A stretch of 64,000 bases of DNA. It comes from Streptomyces sp. NBC_00448 (GTDB taxonomy: Bacteria; Actinomycetota; Actinomycetes; Streptomycetales; Streptomycetaceae). Every line of letters starts with the position of its first letter. Positions within the stretch are counted from its first letter, which is position 1. Positions 34,533 through 42,873 of the stretch are shown piece after piece. The translations under genes were made by a program, and so were the position numbers. The stretch spans positions 1,364,001 through 1,428,000 of the forward strand of contig NZ_CP107913.1 of the NCBI RefSeq assembly GCF_036014115.1. Direction: 5' to 3'. The notes below the pieces were generated by a model. It was not told the DNA's origin, made no database searches, and saw nothing but the letters and a program-made list of their open reading frames with translations.

Positions 34533-34544
34533 TGGTCTGGACCA
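34533..34544. promoter_or_regulatory. dre box 1 (DasR operator)
   Basis: TGGTCTGGACCA, one base from the palindromic core of the known DasR-responsive element TGGTCTAGACCA. It lies about 48 nt upstream of the chitinase start, just downstream of the -10 region. Confidence 0.8.
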
Positions 34545-34554
34545 ATGCTGACCC

Positions 34555-34586
34555 ATACTGTTTGGTCTGGACCACCCAACTGTCAA
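34555..34586 (-). promoter_or_regulatory. Chitinase promoter
   Basis: On the minus strand TTGACA (34586-34581) forms a -35 box, with CAGTAT (34560-34555) as a possible -10 at a rather wide 20-nt spacing. dre box 2 lies between them, so a bound repressor would block polymerase. Confidence 0.6.
34563..34574. promoter_or_regulatory. dre box 2 (DasR operator)
   Basis: A second TGGTCTGGACCA, identical to box 1 and 30 bp from it (start to start), inside the promoter spacer. Confidence 0.8.
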
Positions 34587-34732
34587 GAGCCCTTACAAAT
34601 AATGCGGTTGACCGGTTCCGGCGCACCGCCGGTCGGCCGGCGCGGACCCCTGTACCGCGCCGACCGCCCCGCGTCCCGACCCGGGTGCCCCGCCCGCACC
34701 CCCGGCCGGACACCCGGCCCGGGCATGCCGGA

Positions 34733-34773
34733 GGCCGCCACCGCACCCGCGAGGGGAGCACGCGGTGGCGGCC
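34733..34773 (-). terminator. Terminator after the S53 peptidase gene
   Basis: A 12-bp perfect stem (GGCCGCCACCGC / GCGGTGGCGGCC) with a 17-nt loop, 15 nt beyond the stop codon of the peptidase gene. No U-tract, as usual in this clade. Confidence 0.7.
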
Positions 34774-34787
34774 CCGGACGGCTCACC

Positions 34788-36170
34788 TCAGTGCAGGCGG
34801 CCGAGCAAGGCGAGCGCGGGGACGAACCGGGCCGCGTCCACGGTGCCGACGCCGGTGGCCATGTCGTAGCCCTTCACCGCGGTGTAACCGGTGACGCCGT
34901 CGTAGGAGTTGTTCGTGCCGTCCTTGACGTCGACCACCCCGCCGAACCCTCCGGTGCCCTTGGCGAGGGCGTACAGCGCGGTGTGGATGTCGCCGATCCG
35001 GTGCCCGGCGACCTGGTCGGCGAGCGCCACGATGCCGGAGAAGAGCGGGCTGGCCTCGCTGGTGCCACCGTAGACGTCCCAGCCGACGGACGTCGGGTCG
35101 TAGCTGGAGTACACCCAGGCGCCGCCGTCGACCGCCGCGGACATCGAGATGTCCGGGGTGCCGCGCTGCGCGCCGACCACGTTCCGCACGCCGTTCTGGT
35201 ACGACGGCCGGGCGAAGACGTGCGACTGGCCGCCGCCGCCGGCGCCGTAGTCGTTGTACACGCTCTCCGGCGCGGTGCGGTTGCCGGCGTCGTCCAGGTG
35301 GAGCTGGGTGCCGCCGATGGAGGTGACCAGCGGGTCGGAGGACGGCCAGGAGTTCACCTGGTACGGGTAGTTGGAGCTGCCGTCCTCGGTCGCGTCGGTG
35401 GCGCCGCCGTCGCCGGAGGAGCCGAGCACCGTCACGCCGCGCCGCGCCGCGTCCTTGAAGGCGTAGCGCAGGTTCTGGATGCTGGAGAAGTCGCCCTTGT
35501 CGAAGCCCGGGAAGGTGTTCTCGGTGGCCCCGAAGCTCTGGGTGATGACGTCGCCGACGCCCTGGTCGATCAGCGCCTTCTCGCCGTCCATCATCTCGGG
35601 CAGGCCGGTGACGCCCTCGGTCTCGGCGACGCCGGTCTCCAGCAGCACGATGTGCGCGGCCGGGGCGATCGCGTGCGCCATCTCCACGTCCAGCGTGGTC
35701 TCGCCGGCCCAGCCGGTGTGGTCGGGGTTGGTCGGGTCGAAGGGCGGCACGTCGCCCCACTTGACGACCTGCACCGTGGTGCTGGGCATCCCGAACTGCT
35801 TGCTGTAGACGTCCAGGTCGTGCTGGATCGTCGGTGAGCCGAAGGAGTCGACGATCACGATCGTCCGGCCCTTGCCCGTCACGCCCGCGCGGTAGAGCGG
35901 GTTGAGGTCGTACGCCTGCCGGTACTGCGTGGGGGTGTAGCAGTTGATACCCCACTCGGCCTGGCACTGGGCGATGGTCAGCGGGCTGCCCGCCCCCTTG
36001 ACCAGCTCATGTCCGACGACGGCGGGCACCGGCTTCACCGCGGGCGCGGCGCGGCCGGCCGCCGCCGTCGCCGCACCGGTGAGCGGGGCCGCGATCAAGG
36101 CGGCGGCGGTCAGGGCGGTGGCTCCTGCCGCGGCGACCACGGCGCGCGGCCGCGGGCGAGGTGTGCGCAT
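34788..36170 (-). CDS. Secreted S53 (sedolisin-type) serine peptidase
   Basis: A 460-residue exported peptidase; ATG 36170 has an AAGGAGAG site, so the ATG at 36203 is rejected. The signal peptide ends near residue 38. AGETTLDVEMAHAIAP carries the Glu and Asp of the sedolisin triad, TQSFGATE the oxyanion Asp region, GGTSEASPLFSG the nucleophile Ser, and GYDMATGVG belongs to the calcium site. The large N-terminal pro-domain of classical sedolisins is missing, leaving only about 60 residues between the signal and the catalytic core. Sedolisins usually work at acidic pH on extracellular proteins. It is monocistronic with its own terminator. Confidence 0.9.
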   Translation of the reverse strand: MRTPRPRPRAVVAAAGATALTAAALIAAPLTGAATAAAGRAAPAVKPVPAVVGHELVKGAGSPLTIAQCQAEWGINCYTPTQYRQAYDLNPLYRAGVTGKGRTIVIVDSFGSPTIQHDLDVYSKQFGMPSTTVQVVKWGDVPPFDPTNPDHTGWAGETTLDVEMAHAIAPAAHIVLLETGVAETEGVTGLPEMMDGEKALIDQGVGDVITQSFGATENTFPGFDKGDFSSIQNLRYAFKDAARRGVTVLGSSGDGGATDATEDGSSNYPYQVNSWPSSDPLVTSIGGTQLHLDDAGNRTAPESVYNDYGAGGGGQSHVFARPSYQNGVRNVVGAQRGTPDISMSAAVDGGAWVYSSYDPTSVGWDVYGGTSEASPLFSGIVALADQVAGHRIGDIHTALYALAKGTGGFGGVVDVKDGTNNSYDGVTGYTAVKGYDMATGVGTVDAARFVPALALLGRLH

Positions 36171-36515
36171 GGACTCTCCTTGTGTGGAGGGCTCTTCTGG
36201 CATGAGGTGCGGCCGTCACGGAGACGGCCGCGGTGGTCACACCGATAGATCATGCCCAGGACAAGGGAGTTCGCCGTTGGCCATCCGTCGTTTTACCCGA
36301 ACGGCCGATAATTTTACGACGCCATGACCATGTCATGCCGACCCGACGCAACGTCAGACTCACTACTGCGCAGCCGTCACAGGAGTGCGCGGCCGGGAGC
36401 GTGCAGCAGCGCGCGGGCGGCGACCGCCCAGCCGCCACCAACGCCGATGCGCCGCCCGATCGCGGCCACCGACTCACCACGGACTCCGCGACGGAGCCGC
36501 CCCGCAGGGGCACCG
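36171..36515. other. 345-nt region upstream of the S53 gene
   Basis: Contains the S53 promoter area, with a relatively AT-rich patch (36288-36318, TTTTAC repeated) and a perfect dyad (36323-36337). Beyond it lies GC-rich sequence up to the stop of the ABC permease gene. No gene is supported. Confidence 0.5.
36323..36337. promoter_or_regulatory. CATGAC-CAT-GTCATG dyad
   Basis: A perfect 6-3-6 inverted repeat about 155 nt upstream of the S53 peptidase start; candidate operator. Confidence 0.4.
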
Positions 36516-37427
36516 TCAGGACACGATGTCCTTCGTACGGAACCCGCGGAACGCCAACGCGGTGAGCACCACCGCGTACGACACCGAGACCGAGGTGCCC
36601 TCGATCACGCCGGTCCACTCGGTGGCCGGCTGCATCGCGTCGAGCCATGCGAACTGCCAGTGCGCGGGCAGGATGTCGCGCCACCGGTGCAGCGCGGTCA
36701 CCGCGTCCAGCACGTTGCCGACGATGGTCAGGCCGACCGCGCCGCCCACCGCGCCCAACGGCGCGTCGGTGACCGTGGACAGCCAGAACGCCAGCGCCGC
36801 CGTGACCAGCTGGCTGACGAAGATGTACCCGACCGCGATCGCCAGCCGCGCGACGGCGCTGCCGGCCGGCACCGCGCCCCCGGTGGGGAGTTCGAGGTCG
36901 CCCCAGCCGTAGGCCACCGTGCCCGCCACGAGCGCCACCAGCGGCAGCAGGACCAGCGCGACCGCGCTGAAGCCGAGCGCGACGGTGAGCTTGACCACGA
37001 GCAGCCGGGCTCGCGGCACGGGCGCGGCCAGCAGGTAGCGCAGGCTCGACCAGCCCGCCTCCGACGCGACCGTGTCACCGCAGAACAGCGCGACCGGCAC
37101 CACCAGTACGAAGCCCGCCGACACGAACAGGCAGGTCGCCGCGAAGTTGGCGCCGGAGGAGGTGGCCGTGTCGATCAGCGTGGGACCGTTGGCGCCGTCG
37201 CTCGGGGTGCCGCCGATCGCGAACGCGGCCATCAGCACGAACGGCAGCAAAGCGAGCAGGGCGCCGACCACCAGCGTGCGGCGCCTGCGCAACTGCCGGC
37301 GGGTCTCCACCCGCAGCCGCAGCGTACGGCCGGGTCGGTAACCGGGCGCGGTGACGGCCCCGGAGACCGCGGGGTCGTCCGGCGGCTCCGGCAGGTCGGG
37401 CACGGGTGCGGCGGGCGCGGTGCTCAT
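36516..37427 (-). CDS. ABC-2 type permease
   Basis: A 303-residue membrane protein whose ATG at 37427 overlaps the stop of the hydrolase-ATPase fusion (ATGA). A Pro-rich cytoplasmic start is followed by six hydrophobic stretches, including RRRRTLVVGALLALLPFVL and ALALVLLPLVALVAG-like helices, in the ABC-2 export pattern (VASEAGWSSLRYLLAAPVPRARLLVVK is the typical cytoplasmic elbow). It is the membrane channel for the ATPase half of the upstream fusion. The transported substrate is unknown. Confidence 0.88.
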   Translation of the reverse strand: MSTAPAAPVPDLPEPPDDPAVSGAVTAPGYRPGRTLRLRVETRRQLRRRRTLVVGALLALLPFVLMAAFAIGGTPSDGANGPTLIDTATSSGANFAATCLFVSAGFVLVVPVALFCGDTVASEAGWSSLRYLLAAPVPRARLLVVKLTVALGFSAVALVLLPLVALVAGTVAYGWGDLELPTGGAVPAGSAVARLAIAVGYIFVSQLVTAALAFWLSTVTDAPLGAVGGAVGLTIVGNVLDAVTALHRWRDILPAHWQFAWLDAMQPATEWTGVIEGTSVSVSYAVVLTALAFRGFRTKDIVS

Positions 37428-40297
37428 GCCGAACCTCCGATCAGGGTCAGGAAGGCGTCCTCCAGGCGGCGGTGCGGGCCGACCTGCGCCACCGGCACGC
37501 CGAGCCCGACCAGTTCGGCCACCAGCTCGACCGCCGTCGAGCCGTCCGCGATGACGACGAGCAGCCCGCCCTCGGCCGGCACGGCGGTGGCCACCGCGGG
37601 CAGGGCGGCCGCCTTGTCCACCAGGTCCGGCGCCAATTCGCCCGCCACGCCGACCAGTACGGTGTCGGTCGAGCCGACGATCTCCGCCACCGGGCCGGAC
37701 GTGATCAGCCGCCCGCGGTCCATGACCACCAGATGCGTACAGGTCTGCTCGACCTCCGCCAGCAGGTGGCTGGAGACGATGACGGTCCGGCCGGTGGCGG
37801 CATAGCGGATCATCACCTCGCGCATCTCGCGGATCTGCGGCGGATCGAGGCCGTTGGTGGGTTCGTCCAGGATCAGCAGGTCCGGCAGCCCGAGCATGGC
37901 CTGCGCGATCGCCAGCCGCTGCCGCATGCCCTGGGAGTACGTCCGCACCGCGCGCTTGAGCGCGTCGCCGAGCCCGGCGATCTGCAACGCCTCGGCGAGA
38001 TGGGCGTCTTCGGCCGGGCGGCCGGTCGCCTGCCAGTACAGGTCGAGGTTCTGACGGCCGGTCAGATGCGGCAGGAATCCGGCGCCCTCCACGAAGGCGC
38101 CGACCCGGGAGAGCACCGGCGCGCCCGGCCGCACCGCCTCCCCGAACACCCTGATCTCGCCCTCGTCCGGCCGGATCAGGCCCATCAGCATCCGCAACGT
38201 GGTGGTCTTCCCCGCGCCGTTCGGCCCGAGCAGGCCGAGCACCTGACCGGGCTCGACCTGGAAGGTCAACTCCCTTACCGCGTAACGGTCCGCGGACTTC
38301 GCGTACCGCTTGCTCAGCCCGCTGATTCGCAACGGGACCGCGGCCAGCGCCGGGTCGGCGGGGCGGGGGCGGACCCGGCGGCGGCCGGTGACCAGCAGCG
38401 CCACCGCGACCAGCACCGCGGCCGGCGGCAGCACCCAGGTCCACCACGGCAGCGCGTTCGCGTCGGCGCCCAGCGCGCTGTCGGTGGGGACCGTGACGGC
38501 GGAGCCGGCCAGCGCGACGGTGTAGGTCGCGGGCGCGGCGGGCGTCGCATAGCCGAGGTCGGTACTGGACAGCACCACGGCCAGCCGGTGCCCGGCCGCG
38601 AACTCGTGGTCGACTGCGGGGAGTTCGACCCGTACGGTGCGGCCCGACGGCGACCCGGTCACCCGTACCGGCGTGGCCAGGCCGGCCGGCAGGACCTGCT
38701 TGCCGTTCGGGCCGACGTCGTAGAGCTTCGCGAACAGCACGGCCTCGGGAGCGGTGGTGGACACCTTGACGGTGACGGTCGGGGCGCCGGTGAGGGTGGT
38801 GGCGTGGCGCAGGGGCGCGGACACGAAGCGGGCCGACTGGCCCGGGAAGTCGACGGCCACGCTCTGCCCCAGCTGGGCGAGTTGGGAGATCGCGCCCGAT
38901 CCCGGCACCGAGGAGATCGCGGGCGGCGAGCCGCCGGCCGGGTTGGTGATCTGCTGCGGCGAGCCGGTCAGCGGTACGCGCCGGGCGGCGGTGCCGGCCA
39001 GGCCCGGGTAGCGGTCCGCGCTCGCGCCGCGCAGCACCACGCTGCCGTCGGTCGCGTTCAGGCCGCCGGTGCGGGTGACGCGGAAGGAGGGGCCGGTACT
39101 GACGCCCTTGTCGCCCTTGAGGTAGCGGTCGAACCACGCGGTGACCCGGCCGTTCACCCGGGAGTCCTCGGTGTTGCCGCCGTCGTGGCCGCCCGCGATC
39201 CAGTCGACGGACACCGGGGCGCCGTTCGCCTTGATCGCCTTGGCCATGGCGTCGGACTGGGAGAGCGTGAACAGCGAGTCGGTCTCGCCCTGCACGATCA
39301 GCGTGGGCACCTTGATCCGGTTGCTGACCGTGGCCGGGCTCAGCGCGGCGAGTTGCGCGCGGTCCGCGGCAGTGGCCTGACCGCTCGTGGCGACCCGCTT
39401 GTAGAGGTCGCAGATCGACGGCTCGAACCGGCCGCAGACCGGGTCGGCCGAGGCGCCGTCGGGCGGGGCGGCGCCGGCAGCGGGCGCGGAGCCGGTGGTG
39501 GACGTGGAGTTGGCAGGCGTGGAGCCGGTGGACGCTGCAGGGGCGTCCGAGGCGGCCGGGGCCGACCCGGACGCGCCCCCGGTGGCGGGAGCCGACCCGG
39601 ACCCGCCGCCGGTGGGGGACGACCCGGACCCGTCGCCGGTGGGGGGCGACACCTGACCGGTCGTGGCGCCGGTGCCCGCCGGGGTGCCGCCGGAGAAGAG
39701 GATGCCGCTCCACATCTTCTTGTACACGCCGTCGGGCAGCAGCGCGTCCGCGAAGTCCCAGTACGTCTCGCGGGGCGCGATCGCGTCGATCCGCGGATCG
39801 TCGCCCGCCGCGAGCAGCGAGACCGCGCCGCCGTAGGAGATGCCGGAGACGCCGACCCGGGGGTCGCCGGGAGCGTCGAGCTGCACGTCGGGGCGGGTGG
39901 CGAGCCAGTCGACGAGCCGGCCGACGTCGGCGACCTCGCCGTCCTTCGCGTTGAGTCCGATCCGGCCGCCGGAGTCGCCGAAGCCGCGCGCGGACCAGGT
40001 CAGCACCGCGTAGCCGTGCTTCGCCAGCGCCTCGGCCTGGCCGCGCACGTCGTCCTTGGTGCCGCCAAAGCCGTGCGCGAGCAGCACCGCGGGCCGGCGC
40101 CGGGTGCCGCCGTCGGTGAAGTACGAGGTGTCCAGCCGCACTCCCCCGGCGCCGGTCAGCATCGCGTCCGTACGGTGCACCGACCCGCTCGCGCCGCCGG
40201 CCGTCGCCGTACCCGTGACGATGCCGCCCACCGCGACGACGGCGAACGCCCCCACCGCCGCGAACCACTTCCGCCCGCGCGGCCACCGTAGATCCAT
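37424..40297 (-). CDS. S15/CocE-like alpha/beta hydrolase fused to an ABC ATPase
   Basis: A 957-residue single chain from ATG 40297. An N-terminal signal-anchor (about residues 12-30) leads to an X-Pro dipeptidyl-peptidase-like hydrolase: LLAHGFGGTKDD, GVSGISYGG (nucleophile Ser near residue 152), a low-complexity Gly/Ser/Ala/Pro insert of about 75 residues (about 210-285), VQGETDSLF (acid), GGHDGG (His), and the S15 C-terminal beta domain ending near residue 590. A transmembrane helix (about 614-636) then connects to a complete ABC ATPase with GLLGPNGAGKTTTL, YSQGMRQRLA and LLILDEPTNGLD. The topology implies an exported hydrolase tethered to a cytoplasmic motor. The ABC-2 permease is coupled downstream. 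Confidence 0.93.
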   Translation of the reverse strand: MDLRWPRGRKWFAAVGAFAVVAVGGIVTGTATAGGASGSVHRTDAMLTGAGGVRLDTSYFTDGGTRRRPAVLLAHGFGGTKDDVRGQAEALAKHGYAVLTWSARGFGDSGGRIGLNAKDGEVADVGRLVDWLATRPDVQLDAPGDPRVGVSGISYGGAVSLLAAGDDPRIDAIAPRETYWDFADALLPDGVYKKMWSGILFSGGTPAGTGATTGQVSPPTGDGSGSSPTGGGSGSAPATGGASGSAPAASDAPAASTGSTPANSTSTTGSAPAAGAAPPDGASADPVCGRFEPSICDLYKRVATSGQATAADRAQLAALSPATVSNRIKVPTLIVQGETDSLFTLSQSDAMAKAIKANGAPVSVDWIAGGHDGGNTEDSRVNGRVTAWFDRYLKGDKGVSTGPSFRVTRTGGLNATDGSVVLRGASADRYPGLAGTAARRVPLTGSPQQITNPAGGSPPAISSVPGSGAISQLAQLGQSVAVDFPGQSARFVSAPLRHATTLTGAPTVTVKVSTTAPEAVLFAKLYDVGPNGKQVLPAGLATPVRVTGSPSGRTVRVELPAVDHEFAAGHRLAVVLSSTDLGYATPAAPATYTVALAGSAVTVPTDSALGADANALPWWTWVLPPAAVLVAVALLVTGRRRVRPRPADPALAAVPLRISGLSKRYAKSADRYAVRELTFQVEPGQVLGLLGPNGAGKTTTLRMLMGLIRPDEGEIRVFGEAVRPGAPVLSRVGAFVEGAGFLPHLTGRQNLDLYWQATGRPAEDAHLAEALQIAGLGDALKRAVRTYSQGMRQRLAIAQAMLGLPDLLILDEPTNGLDPPQIREMREVMIRYAATGRTVIVSSHLLAEVEQTCTHLVVMDRGRLITSGPVAEIVGSTDTVLVGVAGELAPDLVDKAAALPAVATAVPAEGGLLVVIADGSTAVELVAELVGLGVPVAQVGPHRRLEDAFLTLIGGSA

Positions 40298-40303
40298 CCC
40301 CTG

Positions 40304-40309
40304 ATCCTA
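40304..40309 (-). promoter_or_regulatory. -10 box placing transcription start at the ATG of the fusion gene
   Basis: On the minus strand TAGGAT ends 6 nt before the ATG at 40297, so the transcript would start at or next to the start codon (leaderless). A CAGGGG site also lies in this gap, so a different promoter with a leader remains possible. Confidence 0.4.
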
Positions 40310-40469
40310 GGCGGGGAGGCGCCGGGCTCCGTGACCGCCGGTCCGCTCACCGGAGATTCCCAGGAAACCGCCGGTCGCCGCGCCCGCCCGCCACCCGCAC
40401 GCCCGGATCAGCGCGGCCGTCAGGGCGCGGCCGTCAGCTCGGCGATCGGCTCGGCGATCAGCTCAGCCG

Positions 40470-42704
40470 TCAGCGCAGCGACTCGGGAAGTGCCTCCCGG
40501 TGCACGATGCCCAGCCGCTGCGTCGCACGGGTCAGCGCGACGTAGAGGTCACTGGTCCCGAACCGTCCGGGCTCCACGACCAGGACGTGGTCGAACTCGA
40601 GCCCCTTCGCCTCGCGCGGGCCGAGCAGCACCACGGACCGGGCGAGGTCGGGTTCCCCGCCTGCCTCGACCCCGTCGAGCCGGGCCGCGATCTCCTCGTG
40701 CAGCGCACGCGGGGCGATCACCGCGAGCCGCCCCTCCTCGGGCGTGAACTCGGCGACAGCCCGCGCCACCGCGCCCGCCAGATCCGCACCGGACTCCCGC
40801 GTCCACGGCCGCTCACCGGTGGACCGCACCGACCCGGGCGGCTCGAACGACGGGTCCTGGGCCCGTACCACCCGCGCGGCCAGCTCCATGATCTCCGCGG
40901 GCGTGCGGTAGTTGACCCCCAGCCGTACATGCGCGAACCGGTCACCGACATACGGCTCCAGGATCTTCTGCCACGATCCGACACCCGCCTCTTCCGAGGT
41001 CTGCACCGGATCGCCGACCAGGGTCAGCGAGCGGGTCGGCGACCGGCGCATCAGCAACCGCCATGCCATCGGGGAGAGTTCCTGCGCCTCGTCGACGATG
41101 ATGTGCCCGAAGGCCCAGGTCCGGTCGGCGGCGGCCCGCTCGGCCGCGCTCCTGTGGTCGATCTCCTCCTGCCGCGCGGCCATCCGATCGGCGTCGACGA
41201 TGTCGTGGGCGGCCAGCACCTCGGACTCGCCGTCCTCGAACTCGTAGGTCTCCGACGCCCGGGACAGCTCCAGCACACCCTGCGCGTAGTCGACCCGCCG
41301 CCGGCGCTCGGCCTCCGCCGCGGCCCGCTCGGCACTGTCGTCGGTCCCGAGCAGTTCGGCCGCCTCGTCCAGGAGCGGCACGTCGGCCGGGGTCCACTCC
41401 CGGTCGCCGGGAGCGCGGCGGACGGCCTCGGCGTCCTCGTCCGCCAGGTACACCGGCTCGGCCAGGTAGTCGGCGAGGAACGCCTCGGGGGTGAGCGCCG
41501 GCCACAGCTCCGCCACGGCGGCCTGCACCTCCTCGCTCGCGGCGACGCCCTTGCCGAGCTGGGCGATGTCGGCAGGACCGAGGAAGTTGGGGCCGCCGTA
41601 CGGGTCCGCGCCGATGCGCTCGGCGAGTTGCGCGGTGAGGGCGTCGATGACGTGGAACGCGAAGTACGGGCGGGCGAGGTTGTGCGGCAGGCGGGTCTCG
41701 CGGGCCGCCTGACGGGCTTCGTAGGCGATCTCCCAGTCCAGCACCAGGTCGCCGTCGTCGTGCCGGATGACCATGGGTGCTCCGGGCTCGGGCATCTGCT
41801 GCCGGTCGCGTACGGCGAGGGCGAGGGCCTCGGCCATCCCCGCACCGCCCTTGACGGCCGCCGCGCGGGGGGTGTCGGTGCCGCGGGCGTCCACACCGGG
41901 GTAGAGCTCGGCCTGCGTGGCGAGCATGACCCCGGTCTCGCCGAGGGCCGGCAGCACCTCGCCGATGTAGCGCAGGAACGCCGGATTGGGCCCCACCACC
42001 AGGACCGCGCGCTTGGCCAGCAGTTCCCGGTGCTCGTACAGCAGGTAGGCCGCACGGTGCAGCGCGACCGCCGTCTTGCCGGTGCCGGGGCCGCCCTCGA
42101 CGACCAGGACCCCGCGGTGCGGAGCGCGAATGACGCGGTCCTGTTCCGCCTGGATGGTTTGCACGATGTCGCCCATCCGGCCGGTGCGGGCGGAACTGAG
42201 CGCGGCGAGCAGCACGGTGTCACCGCTCGGGTCCTCGAAGCCGCTGCGTTCGCGGTCGTCGAGGTCGAGGATCTCGTCGTGCAGCTCGGTCACCGTGCGG
42301 CCCTCGGTGCTGATATGCCTGCGCCGGCGCAGACCCATGGGCGTATGGCCGGTGGCGAGATAGAACGGTCGAGCGACCGGCGCCCGCCAGTCGATCAGAA
42401 CGGGTGTGCGCTCCGCGTCGTCCGCGCGAATTCCGAGCCGGCCGATATGGTGCGTGGCGCCGTCGCGGAGATCAATACGGCCGAAGCAGAGCGAACCGTC
42501 CACCGCATTCAGCGCGGCCAGCAGCCCGGACCGCTCGGCGACCAGCACCTCGCGCTCGACCCGGGCCTGCCGCCCGCTTCCCACCGGGGCCAACGCGTCC
42601 TCGACCCGCTCCGCGGCGGACTCGCGCAGCGTGTCGACACGGCCGTAGAGCCGGTCGAGGAATTCCTGTTCCCGCTCCAATTCGACACTTTCGCGAGTTG
42701 ACAA
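40470..42704 (-). CDS. HelD-like RNA polymerase-associated helicase
   Basis: A 744-residue UvrD-superfamily protein starting at TTG 42704 (AGGGAG 5 nt upstream). The N-terminal coiled-coil helices (SVELEREQEFLDRLYGRVDTL) are the secondary-channel arm of HelD proteins. Motor motifs follow: VEGGPGTGKTAVALHRAAYLL (Walker A), HIIVDEAQELSPMAW (motif II), LVGDPVQTS (motif III), LGVNYRTPAEI (motif IV) and EAKGLEFDHVLVVEP with DLYVALTRATQRL. HelD proteins release stalled or rifampicin-bound RNA polymerase from DNA; a subset (HelR) gives rifamycin tolerance. Two dyads in the upstream region may be control sites. Confidence 0.9.
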   Translation of the reverse strand: MSTRESVELEREQEFLDRLYGRVDTLRESAAERVEDALAPVGSGRQARVEREVLVAERSGLLAALNAVDGSLCFGRIDLRDGATHHIGRLGIRADDAERTPVLIDWRAPVARPFYLATGHTPMGLRRRRHISTEGRTVTELHDEILDLDDRERSGFEDPSGDTVLLAALSSARTGRMGDIVQTIQAEQDRVIRAPHRGVLVVEGGPGTGKTAVALHRAAYLLYEHRELLAKRAVLVVGPNPAFLRYIGEVLPALGETGVMLATQAELYPGVDARGTDTPRAAAVKGGAGMAEALALAVRDRQQMPEPGAPMVIRHDDGDLVLDWEIAYEARQAARETRLPHNLARPYFAFHVIDALTAQLAERIGADPYGGPNFLGPADIAQLGKGVAASEEVQAAVAELWPALTPEAFLADYLAEPVYLADEDAEAVRRAPGDREWTPADVPLLDEAAELLGTDDSAERAAAEAERRRRVDYAQGVLELSRASETYEFEDGESEVLAAHDIVDADRMAARQEEIDHRSAAERAAADRTWAFGHIIVDEAQELSPMAWRLLMRRSPTRSLTLVGDPVQTSEEAGVGSWQKILEPYVGDRFAHVRLGVNYRTPAEIMELAARVVRAQDPSFEPPGSVRSTGERPWTRESGADLAGAVARAVAEFTPEEGRLAVIAPRALHEEIAARLDGVEAGGEPDLARSVVLLGPREAKGLEFDHVLVVEPGRFGTSDLYVALTRATQRLGIVHREALPESLR

Positions 42705-42736
42705 AGCTGCTCCCTACTGGCTAAGCTGTGCCTATC

Positions 42737-42754
42737 AGCCCCCGATGCGGGGCT
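42737..42754. promoter_or_regulatory. AGCCCC...GGGGCT hairpin upstream of the HelD-like gene
   Basis: AGCCCC-6 nt-GGGGCT followed on the plus strand by TTTTCTC, beginning 33 nt upstream of the helicase start. It could act as an operator or leader hairpin for the helicase gene, or as a weak rightward terminator. Confidence 0.5.
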
Positions 42755-42793
42755 TTTCTCATGCGCGCACAGAAAACCTCAATATACGCGAGC

Positions 42794-42827
42794 AAATCCC
42801 CGTTCCGCAATTGCGGTGCGGGGATTT
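42794..42827. promoter_or_regulatory. 34-bp near-perfect palindrome
   Basis: AAATCCCCG-tt-CCGCAATTGCGG-tg-CGGGGATTT; only the two flanking dinucleotides are not symmetric. It lies midway between the helicase start and the rightward gene at 42874. Confidence 0.6.
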
Positions 42828-42873
42828 CCGCGCCGTCCCTCCCGTGTCGGTGCCGCGGGATACGGTCGGGGGT

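Larger units (their letters stand above)
34486..34787. other. 302-nt region holding the chitinase promoter and the S53 terminator
   Basis: Contains, from right to left, the S53 gene terminator (34733-34773), a GC-rich spacer, and the AT-rich chitinase promoter with dre boxes (34533-34586). No ORF is supported. Confidence 0.7.

Noticed and set aside
40318-40469. Repeated TCAGC/GATCGGCTCGGCGATC tract after the HelD-like gene as a mobile-element end
   Set aside because: Short imperfect repeats only, without target duplication or transposase; probably simple-sequence drift.
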